Shown one piece after another: positions 47,650 through 57,727 of a stretch of DNA of 64,000 nucleotides (positions are counted from its first letter, which is position 1; every line of letters starts with the position of its first letter). The position numbers and the translations under genes are program-made. The notes beneath the pieces were generated by a model that worked only from the letters and a program-made list of their open reading frames with translations, did no database searches and was not told the DNA's origin. This DNA is from Allodiplogaster sudhausi (lineage: Eukaryota; Nematoda; Chromadorea; Rhabditida; Diplogasteridae): NCBI GenBank assembly GCA_945643635.1, contig CALZFC010000033.1, forward strand, positions 4,352,001-4,416,000. Reading direction: 5' to 3'.

Positions 47650-48532
47650 ACAAGGGAGAGGTCATGGAAACATAGAGACAGATAGTATAGAGAGAAAGAA
47701 GAAAAGGCGATGAGATAAGGGAAAAAGGAGATCAAGTGAGACCCCAAATCACTTTTGCCTTGAAAAACATAACAATTTTGGAAAGATAGTGAAGAGAGAG
47801 CGAGAAACAGAGAGAGAGCGAGAAACAGAGAGAGCGAAAAAAGTGAGGAAAGCGAGGACAACAGCAACCCTCTTGATTTTGTCACCGTTTTTGGACAAGC
47901 TTTAGGTGGAATCGTCGTATGTTCCCTCTCTCTCTTTTCCTCCTTCTAATTTTTTTTTTAAATAAATTAGTTGACTATTCACCAATTTCTCAAACAAACG
48001 GGTCCTAACGGGACAACGGACCGGCCAGAAACTCCGCAGGCCCGTCCCCACAGAATGTTGGGCCCGCCGGCCCATTTGCGGACATCTCAGCTCACGAGGA
48101 GCCTCGAGCAGTCAAGCAATGCGCAAATTGCCCACTTTACCATCTCTCCTTTCGTTCCACTCGGGTTTGCCTATCAGCGCGAATCAACACGGTCACACAC
48201 ATTTGAAGTCAAAGGCATAAACAAGTAAAACAAGTTGAAATAATGTATGTGCATAAAATGTCACTCCATTCTAGTGGAGACCCAATGAAACCGTCACACT
48301 CATGTACCAGGCAGCCCTGCGTTGAATTCAATCCCGATATCACTTCCATTTGTCCTCTTCTCTAGCCATCCCAACAGTGCTTGCTCATCGACAGCCCTGT
48401 TCAATTCGCTTTGATTCTTTCGCTCTTTGTAGCAGATGTGGACGGGTGGGCGGAGCTTATGTTAATGTTTATGAGCAAGTGTAAATCGCCCTTGTCCACT
48501 CATCGTGAGCCTCCTTCTCGTCTCTTGTCAGA
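47650..48532. other. Intergenic region
   Basis: GA-rich DNA to ~47850 (the outer part shared with the inverted partner), then unremarkable sequence with a GC-rich patch at 47998-48090. No gene is recognised. Confidence 0.5.
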
Positions 48533-48951
48533 ATGTTCATTCTTCGCTGGCTCCTTGCCTTCGCTCTTGGCGTCGCCGTCGTCGCCGCGGCCGTCCCTCC
48601 CAATCCAATCCCTTGGCGTCAGCTTGGTCAGCTTATCATCTTTTAATATATTTTTTCCATTAAATTTTCACGCAACGTGTTTGTGCGACCTTCGATATAG
48701 CACGCGAAAATGACAGACTGCTTATTCCCGGGGTGAACTCGGCAAAGACATGCGTTAATCTTCTTTTTGGAGATCACCTTATTTAGTTGAAGTAAATCCA
48801 TTGTGGTACGCCAACAGAAATAACTCTATTGCCGTCTTTACAGAAAATACTGTTGGTGGAATGGCATCGATCTGGCAGGGCTGATGACAAGAGAAGGCCA
48901 CAGAACAAGAGACACAGATTTCGTCACATTAACATATCTGCTTCTTCCTGA
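48533..48951 (+). CDS. Small secreted-peptide gene, three exons, 84 aa (or two exons, 44 aa)
   Basis: ATG 48533 is one base after an acceptor (cttgtcag|A), suggesting trans-splicing. Exon 1 (48533-48626) encodes a clear signal peptide, MFILRWLLAFALGVAVVAAA, then VPPNPIPWRQL. In the three-exon model, 48701-48753 adds ARENDRLLIPGVNSAKTC, and 48844-48951 adds KILLVEWHRSG...DDKRRPQNKRHRF to ISASS*, with dibasic KRR and KR sites. Skipping the middle exon also stays open: ENTVGGMASIWQG*, ending in Gly, as an amidation donor would. It is therefore a plausible neuropeptide-like or effector peptide. No known family is recognised, and either splice form could be wrong. Confidence 0.5.
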
Positions 48952-48954
48952 TTG

Positions 48955-49499
48955 TTAATAGTTTTGTGACTTGAAGGAACTTCATAAACTACGTTGAATG
49001 TACTATGTAGTTCTGGCGAAAAAATAATCTGCGAATTAAAACGCCGCAAAATATTTATTTCAGAATCTCATACTCTTCACTGGAAATTACGATCTCGTAT
49101 TCGGCAGCTAACAACAAAAAAAGATATGTAAGTGTATCACAAGTGTAAAATGATGTCTGAGGGAGGCGCGAGAAACTGTCTAACGCTCTTTTCAGTTCTG
49201 CCCTCATTTATAATATCAGACAGAAAAAAATATAAATATACTAAAGCAAATATCCGAATGTTGCCACTATAACGATAGAGTAGCGCAACAATAAAATTCC
49301 TGAATTTTCACTCGGTCGCGAGAAATGCTAATGACAATATGAGGGCTACATGCATGTATATGTTGTGGCTAAGTAATGACACATTAAAAATATCAAGTTT
49401 TGCAAATAATTGGTTGAAAATAGACGAGAAAGATAAATTGGAATATTAATAATACTATTCAGGAAGCGAAAATTTAGAAATTAAACCAATTACAGCCGA
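48955..49499. other. Intergenic region
   Basis: AT-rich DNA with no recognised gene. It ends at the receptor's candidate poly(A) signal. Confidence 0.5.
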
Positions 49500-49505
49500 T
49501 TTATT
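49500..49505 (-). terminator. Candidate poly(A) signal of the nuclear receptor
   Basis: AATAAA on the minus strand, about 120 nt past the stop at 49624. Confidence 0.5.
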
Positions 49506-49623
49506 GCAGCAAAAATAATGACAATTATACTAAGCTTGTGATTTTCCCACTGCTTGATTGTTTCTTCTCCGTCTTTTTCTCCCTCTCATCGCCTTCTCCC
49601 TTTTCTCTAAATACTCTCTTTCT

Positions 49624-50220
49624 CTATGTCTCCATGTCCTCTCCCTTGACCCCTCGTGTCTCCTCTTCCTCCCTCGCCTTCCTCTCATTCTCCTCTCCTC
49701 CTCCTGCTTGAGTGGTTTCTAGGATAGAGTCTAGATTCAGCAGCTGAAGCAGCAGCGAATCGAGCTGCCAGAGGTCGAAGAAGTGGATCTGGCGGTGACT
49801 CACCACGAACTCGAGCCCAGTCGACTGTGGAGAGGTAAAACAATTAAAAAAATCATATCCAAATTAATTGATTCTATAACCACAATACATAGGTGTATAT
49901 AATTACAAAATTATTAAAAACATAATTTAAAATAATATGCGCTACTCAATGAAGCATTCTAGATAGAGAAATCAAGAAATGAATATAAATAAATCAATGC
50001 TATGCACCAAAGTTATATGGCATGATAAATTTAAAATAATAATTTCTATGATGAATAAAAATGCGTACGAATATGCCTGAGAGCAGCAGAATGAGCCCGC
50101 CGATCCGCTCGGCTGGCTCGGCGCCGTCCGAGACGAGACGAGCATGGAGAGAGGCTGTCACGGCTGTCAACTGACGACGCATCGCTTCACGGGCAGACGG
50201 AGAGACGCCAGAGAGGGCTG

Positions 50221-50271
<51 letters not shown>

Positions 50272-53200
50272 AGAGGGAGAGAGGGAGAGAGGGAGAGAGA
50301 TGGAGAAAGAGAGAGAGGGAGGAAGAGAGAGAGAGACGGACTCAGATAAGAGAGAGGAAATGGAACAGAAGAAGTGGAGGATTGAGACAGAGAAAGAATA
50401 GTGTGATGGAGAAAGCAGTAGGACATGATATTGCACTATGTAATGTCATAGGAATTTGAATCGGACTTGGCGGGAAAAGAAGAAATCTAACTAACCCCCT
50501 TGGAAGGAGACGAATGCCTTGAGTGCGACGAACTCCTCGAAGGTCATTCCGAGTGCGAGCATGGGCGGAACAATCTCGCCCATGATCTTGCGCAGCAGTG
50601 GATCGTAGATTCTAATGGAGATCATTTTTTTCTAACATATTTTTTTTTCATTTCACTACTCGTTTCTTTTTTGTTGTAAGTTATAAAACAAATTAATTTG
50701 AGAGAATTTTTACACATATTACATCTTACCATGAATAAATGTAAAGCCAATTTGATAAAATGAGAATGAGAAAAGGAAAAAAATATGCCAATTTCACAAC
50801 CTCCTCTTTGTCTCGCCCGAGATCTCCGACTCGTCCTCCCATCCCTCGTCATTCGTGCAAGAGATGAAGCCGCCGTTCTGCATGACGAACCGGTCGGGCA
50901 GCCCGATCTGTACAAAGTACGAAGGAATAATCTCCTATTCACTGATCCATATCTAAATTTCCTTTTAAAAAAGTCGCGCTAACCTGCAGAGTGATGTAGA
51001 TTGGATCGAGAATTGTGTGCAAAAGGACGCAAGAACGCAGCATCGATACCTTCAAGAAGAATGTAAGAGAGCAAACTGCCAGGATTCAGGCGAATCAAAT
51101 CAATAATATAATAAGTATCACGAAAAAACGTGTAAATAAGGTTTAAAATGGTATATTCTCCCCAAAAAAAACCCTGGAAATTCAGCCCTAAAATACTGTA
51201 GATAAAAATGATCAAATAAAAATAAATTTAAACTAATTAAGTACAGCCGAACTCCAAGGATGGCTTACCCGATCGGTGTTCTCGAGGGTCGCGTAGTCGG
51301 GCCAGGCCTGCAGCCACTCGTAGATGAAGAGGATGTGAGTGCGGATTTGCTTGCGGAAGGTGCGGAAGGACAGAGGACGGATGTCGTCACGAGTGAAGGG
51401 CTGGAGAAGAGGGAACGGATAGAGAGAACAGAGAGAGAGAGAGGTAGAGAAGAGAGAGAAGAGAGAGAAGAGGGAGAGAGAGGAGCGAGAGAGAGGAGCG
51501 AGAGAGGAGAGAGAGAAGAAAGAAAGAGAGAGAGGTAGAGAAGAGAGAGAAGAGAGAGAAGAGGGAGAGAGAGGAGAGAGAAAAGAGACAGAGAGAGAGG
51601 TAGCGAAGAGAGAGAGAGAGAAGAGAGAGAGAGAAGAGAGAGAGAGAGAAGAGAGAGAGAGAAGAGAGAGAGAAGAGAGAGAGAAGAGAGAGAGAGAAGA
51701 GAGAGAGAAGAAATAGAGAAAGATATATTTGCATACACAATTCTTGTTCGCGCCGAGCATCCTCTCTACGGGCCTCTCGCAGAAGACAATTCGCCGCTTT
51801 TCTCCAAGACGCATCTCTTCCCGAATCAGCAGGTCCAGAGCCTCCAAAGGAATTAATTATTTCATCGTTAAAAAAAATTTTTTTTTTACACCTTACTTTT
51901 TCTATAACCACCATGCTTTATGCAATTTTCGATATGAAATCAATTTTCTCTCCTTACTTTTGAAAGTAGTTCTTTCATCATCTGCGTCTGCGGACTGAAA
52001 TTTACTTTCTCTGATGCCATAACACTATACTTTATTTATTTATTGGAATGCCACGCTCATGTTATGCTTTCAGAGTTTAATGACAGTAGAAGAATCAGAA
52101 GAAAAAAAAACATGCAGATAACCCACTGACTTTTGGTCATACATACATAGTTCTCGTCTTTATCGCTAAATTGCTCTGCAGGTAAGAATGAATCGGCTTA
52201 TCAGGCTCAAGCCTTTCCTTGTTTTCTGGCTTTTTGTATTCTCGGAAGATTGTCCAGGTAATCTTTGTGCTTCTCGAGATTTGCTTTCTTTCCTACTGCT
52301 CCCTCTCCCTCTCCCGTTCTCTCTCTGTCTCTATCTCTTTCTCTCTCTCTCTCCCTCTCCCGTTCTCTCTCTGTCTCTATCTCTTTTTCTCTCTCTCTCC
52401 CTCTCTTCGGTCACAGTGTTACAGAGATCAGCATCCATTTCTGGCATAAGAGCTAACGATCAATCATGGAACCTCTGACTCCTATTCTCACGTGGAAAAG
52501 CCGATTACAAGGGGGGAAGCTGGCAAGTGTACTGTCATCAAGGATGTAGAAGGGTTGAGAGGAAAAGATAATGAGAAATATACAGAGTGAGAGAGAGAAC
52601 ATCGAGACACAGAACGATTAAAAAGAAAGAGAGAGAGAGAGAGATTGAGACAGAGAGAGAGAGAGTGAGAGAGTGAGAGAGAGAACGCGTGAAATAACCT
52701 CAATAGCGAGAAGTATGCATGTAGAGAAACAGAGAAAGAGCTTCAATGGCGATTTTGATAAGGCATGTGAAAACCCCACCTCGAAGAAACTGAAGTGGGG
52801 GGGGGGGTATCAAAGAGAGCTGAGAGAGAGAGAGAAGGAGAAAAATGGAGTGAGAGCAATAAATGAGATTGTATATAAATAAGTGTAAAAAATGGCTGAC
52901 ATTTGGTGGAGGGGTTAAAGTCGGGTGTATCTGCGGAAGCGGCCTGAGGAGAGGACTGCGCGGCGGCATCGGAGAAGTTGGCATCGAGTAGGAGGAGAGC
53001 ATCATCGGGGTGGAGGGAGCGGTCGAGGAGTACGCACGACTGCCTAGAGGGAGAGGGTGGGAGAAAGGGAGAGAGAGAGAGAGGGAGAGAGAGAGGGAGA
53101 GAGAGAGAGAGAGGGAGAGAGAGAGAGAGAACTGAACAGACAACATCTTTCTGTAACCACGAGTAAGGGAAGGACAACTGGGCAGACAACAATAATCAGT

Positions 53201-53648
53201 AATTGGCTCTCGTCCACCAGCATACAAAAAGAGACATGCTCACCGATATCCGACATCCTCGACGAGGGCAGCGGATGGCAGGAGGAGGCACCCGAAGGGG
53301 ACGGCGCGCACGAGGAAGAAGAGGCAGAGGTCACCGAGGAGGGGGCAGTGATCGTTGTCTGCAGAGAGACAGAGAGAGAGAGAGAGAAAATAAAAGAAAG
53401 GGAGTGATTGAGTGATGGAGAGATACCGAGAGAGAAAAACAGCAATTCGAGGGAGATCCGAGATGGCCAGAGAAAGAGAGAGCTCCTCTAACCATGGGCA
53501 TGTCACTGGAGCATCCGGCGGCCGCGGCAGCCGCCTCCTCAATGCACGCCTGCTCGTCATCGTCCACGGGCGCGGCGAGGACAGCAAATCTGGAAAAAGA
53601 TTAACTTCTGCTTTTTTTTTTATTTTAAGCATATTGAAAGCTCTGATC

Positions 53649-53699
<51 letters not shown>

Positions 53700-54270
53700 C
53701 CTATCTCAGTCTCTTTCGCGATCTCTTTCTGTTTATTTCACTCGCCGAATTCATTCTCTCCTCGCTCCTCTCCCTCCTCACCTTTTATTCCGCTTGAGAC
53801 CCGAGCGTGTGAAGAAGGCGCGTCTCTGTGTCGAATTGCCACGTCGCGGCTGAACGCCTGGAGTAGTAAAAAAGAAATTAATTGCAAATTAAATAATAGA
53901 TAATTTAAATTTTTTTAATCACTTGAACAAAAACAAATACGTACAATAAAATATTTTATTTACGCTATAAATGAACATGTATTCCATGAAACGAGAAGGA
54001 AAACCTAATATTTATGTTATGCCCTCAATTCGGGTGCCATGAATATATCTAGCAAAGAGAAGAAACATAATAAAAAGAAATTGAAGATTCTAAAAGAATA
54101 CTATTGTATATAAATAAAATAAATATGAAATAAATATAAATAGCGAATAAAAAATAGTGATAGAAATACATAAATATTGCTAACCGCCTTTATTCATGCC
54201 GGCTTTCGTGCAGGCGGCGAAACGGCACGCGCGGCAGATTTGGTGCATTGCTAGGAATGGAAAGAGATGA

Positions 54271-54320
<50 letters not shown>

Positions 54321-55520
54321 AGAAGAGAGAGAGAGAGGGAGAGAGAGAGAGCGAGCGAGAAAAGAAGGAGGAAGAGATACTGAGAGAAAAGAGGAAGTGT
54401 GAGACAGACAGGAAAAGGGAGACTTTTTAAGAAAAAATTCTTGGTCCAGATATGAATGTACATACATAAATGCATAAATCATTCTTACAGTAGAACATAT
54501 CTATCTTTTACTGCGCAGAGTGAAAGCGAACTGCCATAAGAGGAGACCGAGCAGGACACGTGAGAAATAAAGAGAGAAATCTCGACTCCAAAAGAACACA
54601 CGCAATCTGAGAAATGCTTGTAGTGTTCGTGTGAAGAGATAGCCGGATAAGGATAGAAAGGTTGCTAAAAGATAAAACGCATAAAAGAATGTATGAGAAA
54701 GAGAAAGAGTCTACTTTGAGAAACAGAAAAGGAAACAAGCAAAGCACGTTCTGCTGGCAAGTACTTGCAACATTGAGAGAAGGAGATAAAAAAATTGTAG
54801 GAACTGATCGAGGCTAACAGTTACTGGCTACGATGTAGTAGCATTCAATCAATAAACATAAGGAAATAGCATGTTAAAAGAACATTGCAGCTGAATATAA
54901 ATTATCAATTCGGCATTCTTTGCAGACTATTTACAGACGTTAGACAGAAGACATAGTAGATTAATGTTGACTTACAATAATGGACGCGGCACTCGGAGAG
55001 CCCGTTGATGCACTTGAACGACTTCGCCAGGGCGATGGTGCGTCTGTCGAAGAGAGAGGAGGTAGACTGATGAGCATAGAGAGAGACGAGAGAGAGAGAG
55101 ACGAGAGACGAGAGAGATAGAGAGAGAGAAAGGGAGGAGAGAGAGAGAGCACAGGGAAAGAGAGCACGAACGACGCACCGGAAGAAGGCAGCACAGGCCG
55201 AGCATGACTGCGCGTCAAAGTGGAAGCCAGTCGCTTGGGCCGAGCAGACGAGGCACCTACGAATACATGTTGTGACATTTGAAAGCAGAGAGAGAGAAAG
55301 TGAGAGAGATAGAGAGAGAGATAGATAGAGAGAGAGATAGAGAGAGGGAGAGAGAGAGATAGAGAGAGAGAACAAGATAAACAGCGGTGATGCAATCCTA
55401 CCGTTGCGAGAGCGCGGACTCGGCATCCGAAGCGGATGAAACCGCAGCTGAACTCTTCGCCAAGGATGGCTTTCGCTCGATGGGCGGTGAGGAGGCTAGA
55501 GAAGAGCCAGAGGAGGACAT
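49624..55520 (-). CDS. Nuclear hormone receptor, nematode supernumerary type, ~15 exons
   Basis: ATG at 55520, 12 nt after an acceptor. A Ser-rich N-terminus precedes zinc finger 1 (CLVCSAQATGFHFDAQSC, P-box CSACAAFF, RRTIAL) and finger 2 (CINGLSEC...MHQICRACRF and the GM motif), in exons at about 55262-55180, 55043-54979 and 54255-54185. A long hinge follows (53.85-52.88 kb), rich in Ser, Pro and Ala. The ligand-binding domain spans 51845-49624: ALDLLIREEMRLGEKRR, FIYEWLQAWPDYATLEN, RSCVLLHTILDPIYITLQ, IVPPMLALGMTFEEFVALK and FFDLWQLDSLLLQLLNLD. After that helix comes a Glu-rich tail ending GEDMET, so no standard AF-2 helix is evident. It should be a nuclear, zinc-dependent transcription factor. 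Several introns hold GA/CT tracts. Its last exon has a decayed inverted copy at 47475. Ligand and targets are unknown. Confidence 0.88.
50220..50400 (-). repeat. GA tract in a receptor intron
   Basis: An almost continuous (GA)n, with GGA interruptions, in the receptor intron just upstream of the exon ending at ~50068. Confidence 0.8.
51410..51722 (-). repeat. Compound GAGAGAGAA array in a receptor intron
   Basis: GA units with regularly spaced AGAAGAGAGAGAG blocks and two GGAGCGAGAGA copies; about 310 bp, filling most of the intron between two ligand-domain exons. Confidence 0.75.
52188..52478 (+). CDS. Tiny secreted-peptide gene nested antisense in a nuclear-receptor intron
   Basis: ATG 52188 lies 6 nt after an acceptor (gctctgcag). 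Exon 1 (52188-52257) encodes MNRLIRLKPFLVFWLFVFSE then DCP, a basic n-region plus a hydrophobic core, typical of a signal peptide. The donor gtaatc and a CT-rich intron lead to acceptor cggtcacag. Exon 2 (52417-52478) reads VLQRSASISGIRANDQSWNL and stop. The product is 43 aa. The intron length is a multiple of three and has no stop, so retention would give a 96-aa Leu/Ser-rich version. No family is recognised. The mature peptide of ~20 aa has an internal Arg but no dibasic site. Confidence 0.4.
   Translation: MNRLIRLKPFLVFWLFVFSEDCPGNLCASRDLLSFLLLPLPLPFSLCLYLFLSLSPSPVLSLSLSLFLSLSLSSVTVLQRSASISGIRANDQSWNL
53055..53130 (-). repeat. GA tract in a receptor intron
   Basis: (GA)n with GGGAGA interruptions, between hinge exons. 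Similar tracts lie at 53640-53695 (CT), 54280-54355 (GA) and 55070-55150 and 55280-55372 (GA). Confidence 0.75.
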
Positions 55521-55554
55521 CCAGAGGAGAAGCTGCAAAGGTGAGGGAAGGAAA

Positions 55555-55586
<32 letters not shown>

Positions 55587-57334
55587 AGAGAGCGGGAGAG
55601 AGGAGAAATCGAAAGAAGAACAGATGGAAACGCGCATAGCTTATCCAGCACTGGATCTAGATAATGACTGATAAAAAGCGAGTTCTAATGGCGACGCTGA
55701 CAAATAAATGTGTGTTATCAAATTGTGGTTATAACAATTTGTCTGTATCACTTTCTTCTTTCGCTATTTTGGCAGAGAGCCAGGAAGAAGTTGAAAAGGA
55801 GGCTAGTGTTGGGGGAGGGGGGATGGGGAGTAATGGTCGAGTTTGGAGTGCCGCTGTTGGCGGGGTTGGCTGACTGATTGTTGCCGACGAAAGATGAGTT
55901 GACAAGTCTCTCTATGTCTCGCCCTCTCTCTCTCTCCTTGTCTATTTCTCTCGCTCTCTCTCGTTATTGTTCTCTGCCCTCTATCTCTTTCTTTCTCTCT
56001 CTTACTTTCACTCTATTTCATTCTCTCCCTCTCCCTTTCCTTCTCTCTCTCTCTCTCTCTCTCTCCCCTCCCTTCCATCTCTCTCGCTCTCGCTCTCATT
56101 CCCCTTCCTTATCGGTCGCCCCGTCCGACCCCATGCCTCCGCTTATCTCTGTACTTCCTTCGGCTTTCGCTCACTTTCTTTCGTTACTTCTAATCATTTC
56201 TCCTTGTCTCCTCTTTTTGCCTGCTCTCCGTGGACCTGCAATGTTGTCTAGTATACACGTGATTATCTTTCTCACTCTCCTTCGTCCATTCCCCCTCACT
56301 CTCTCTCTCTTTCAGTCATGCTCTCTCACCCTCTCTACCAACTTCAACCTTGCCATCGCCTTCTTTGCACTGATGTTTAGCTTCCTCTTTCTCCTAATCT
56401 CCTCTCCAAACTACAGTTCTCTGCCACTTCCAGTGCGCGCCTGTCAGAACAAGAGTTCAGGGGAAGAAAAACAGGAGCCCCCTCCCCTTCTTTTTAGTTG
56501 TCAGGCTCACTTGCATGTTAAGACTCGCGCCTTCTCTACTATACAAACCCCTAAACGTATACCTGGTTACTTGATTACTTAATCACTGAAATATAATATA
56601 TCAACTTATCGATTTATTATCATCAACAATCAATAGAATAGAAGAATCGCGGGCGGCATAGATCTTGGCAAATTCGAGGGAAATCATTCAAAAGATGCAA
56701 CACGAAATGATACTTGGATTAACATCAGAGAAATCACATAATTAATCAAACAGTACGGAATTGTATTCGGTAACAACTCAGGTAATAAATAAACAGTGAC
56801 ACGGTGAAGAGGTTAGGGTGGCCATGCCAGTCAGTGTTTCACTCTCGCACTGACGAGAGAGTGCAGGAGGATGAAAGAGCGAGACTAAGAGAGAGGGGGA
56901 AGAAAGAGAAAGTTAGATAGAGAGAGAGAGACAAAAGAGAGAGACAGGAAAGGTTCGAGAAGCAGGGACTGCATTTACACGCCACCTTGCTCCTTTACAC
57001 CCATGTCTCATGACGGCTTCTCTACTCGTCTTGATTCTCTCTCCTTCTCTCTCTCTCTCTCTCTTGTCCACGTTACCCAATCTTTAACCTCAAAAGCCTC
57101 TCTACTGAGTGCAAAACCACTAAGACGCTAGCTCAGCCCACAAACAACGTTAGAAACCAGAAGAAAAAAAAAGAATTAATGACAAGATTGTCACAAAAAG
57201 AACGTTAGATCTGCGCTCAAAAATGCGCTAAAATAGAGGATTATTACCGCCACGGAAGTCTGATGAGAATATCAGTATAACGTAGGCAGAACTGCAGAAG
57301 GAGGGGTCGAGAAACAAGAAGTCAGAGAGAGTGC

Positions 57335-57366
<32 letters not shown>

Positions 57367-57506
57367 GAGAGGGCGAGAAGGAAAGAGAGCGAGGGACAGA
57401 GATGGGGAAGTGAGAGAGAGAGAGAGAGAGAGAGAGGCAGAGACGGGGAGAGTGTGGCGGGGGGCAGAGAAAAACAGAAAACCTCCTCCGTCTTCTCGCT
57501 CTCTCC
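55521..57506. other. Intergenic region between the nuclear receptor and SAP18
   Basis: GA tract at 55555-55605, CT-rich stretch 55905-56110 and 56270-56330, GA at 56870-56950 and 57300-57440 (the last in the SAP18 3' UTR). Elsewhere no gene is recognised. Confidence 0.5.
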
Positions 57507-57667
57507 CTAGAATCTCTCTCTTTCCGGACTGAAGCGACGACGTTCTCCTCCGCCAAAGCTGCCATTGCGTTCAGGGAAGCGCGGTCCACCGCCGCCTCCG
57601 AAGCGATCGCTGAAGGCCCTGTAATTATAGATATTATTATTAATTAAAATAAAACAAATCCAATCGC

Positions 57668-57727
<60 letters not shown>

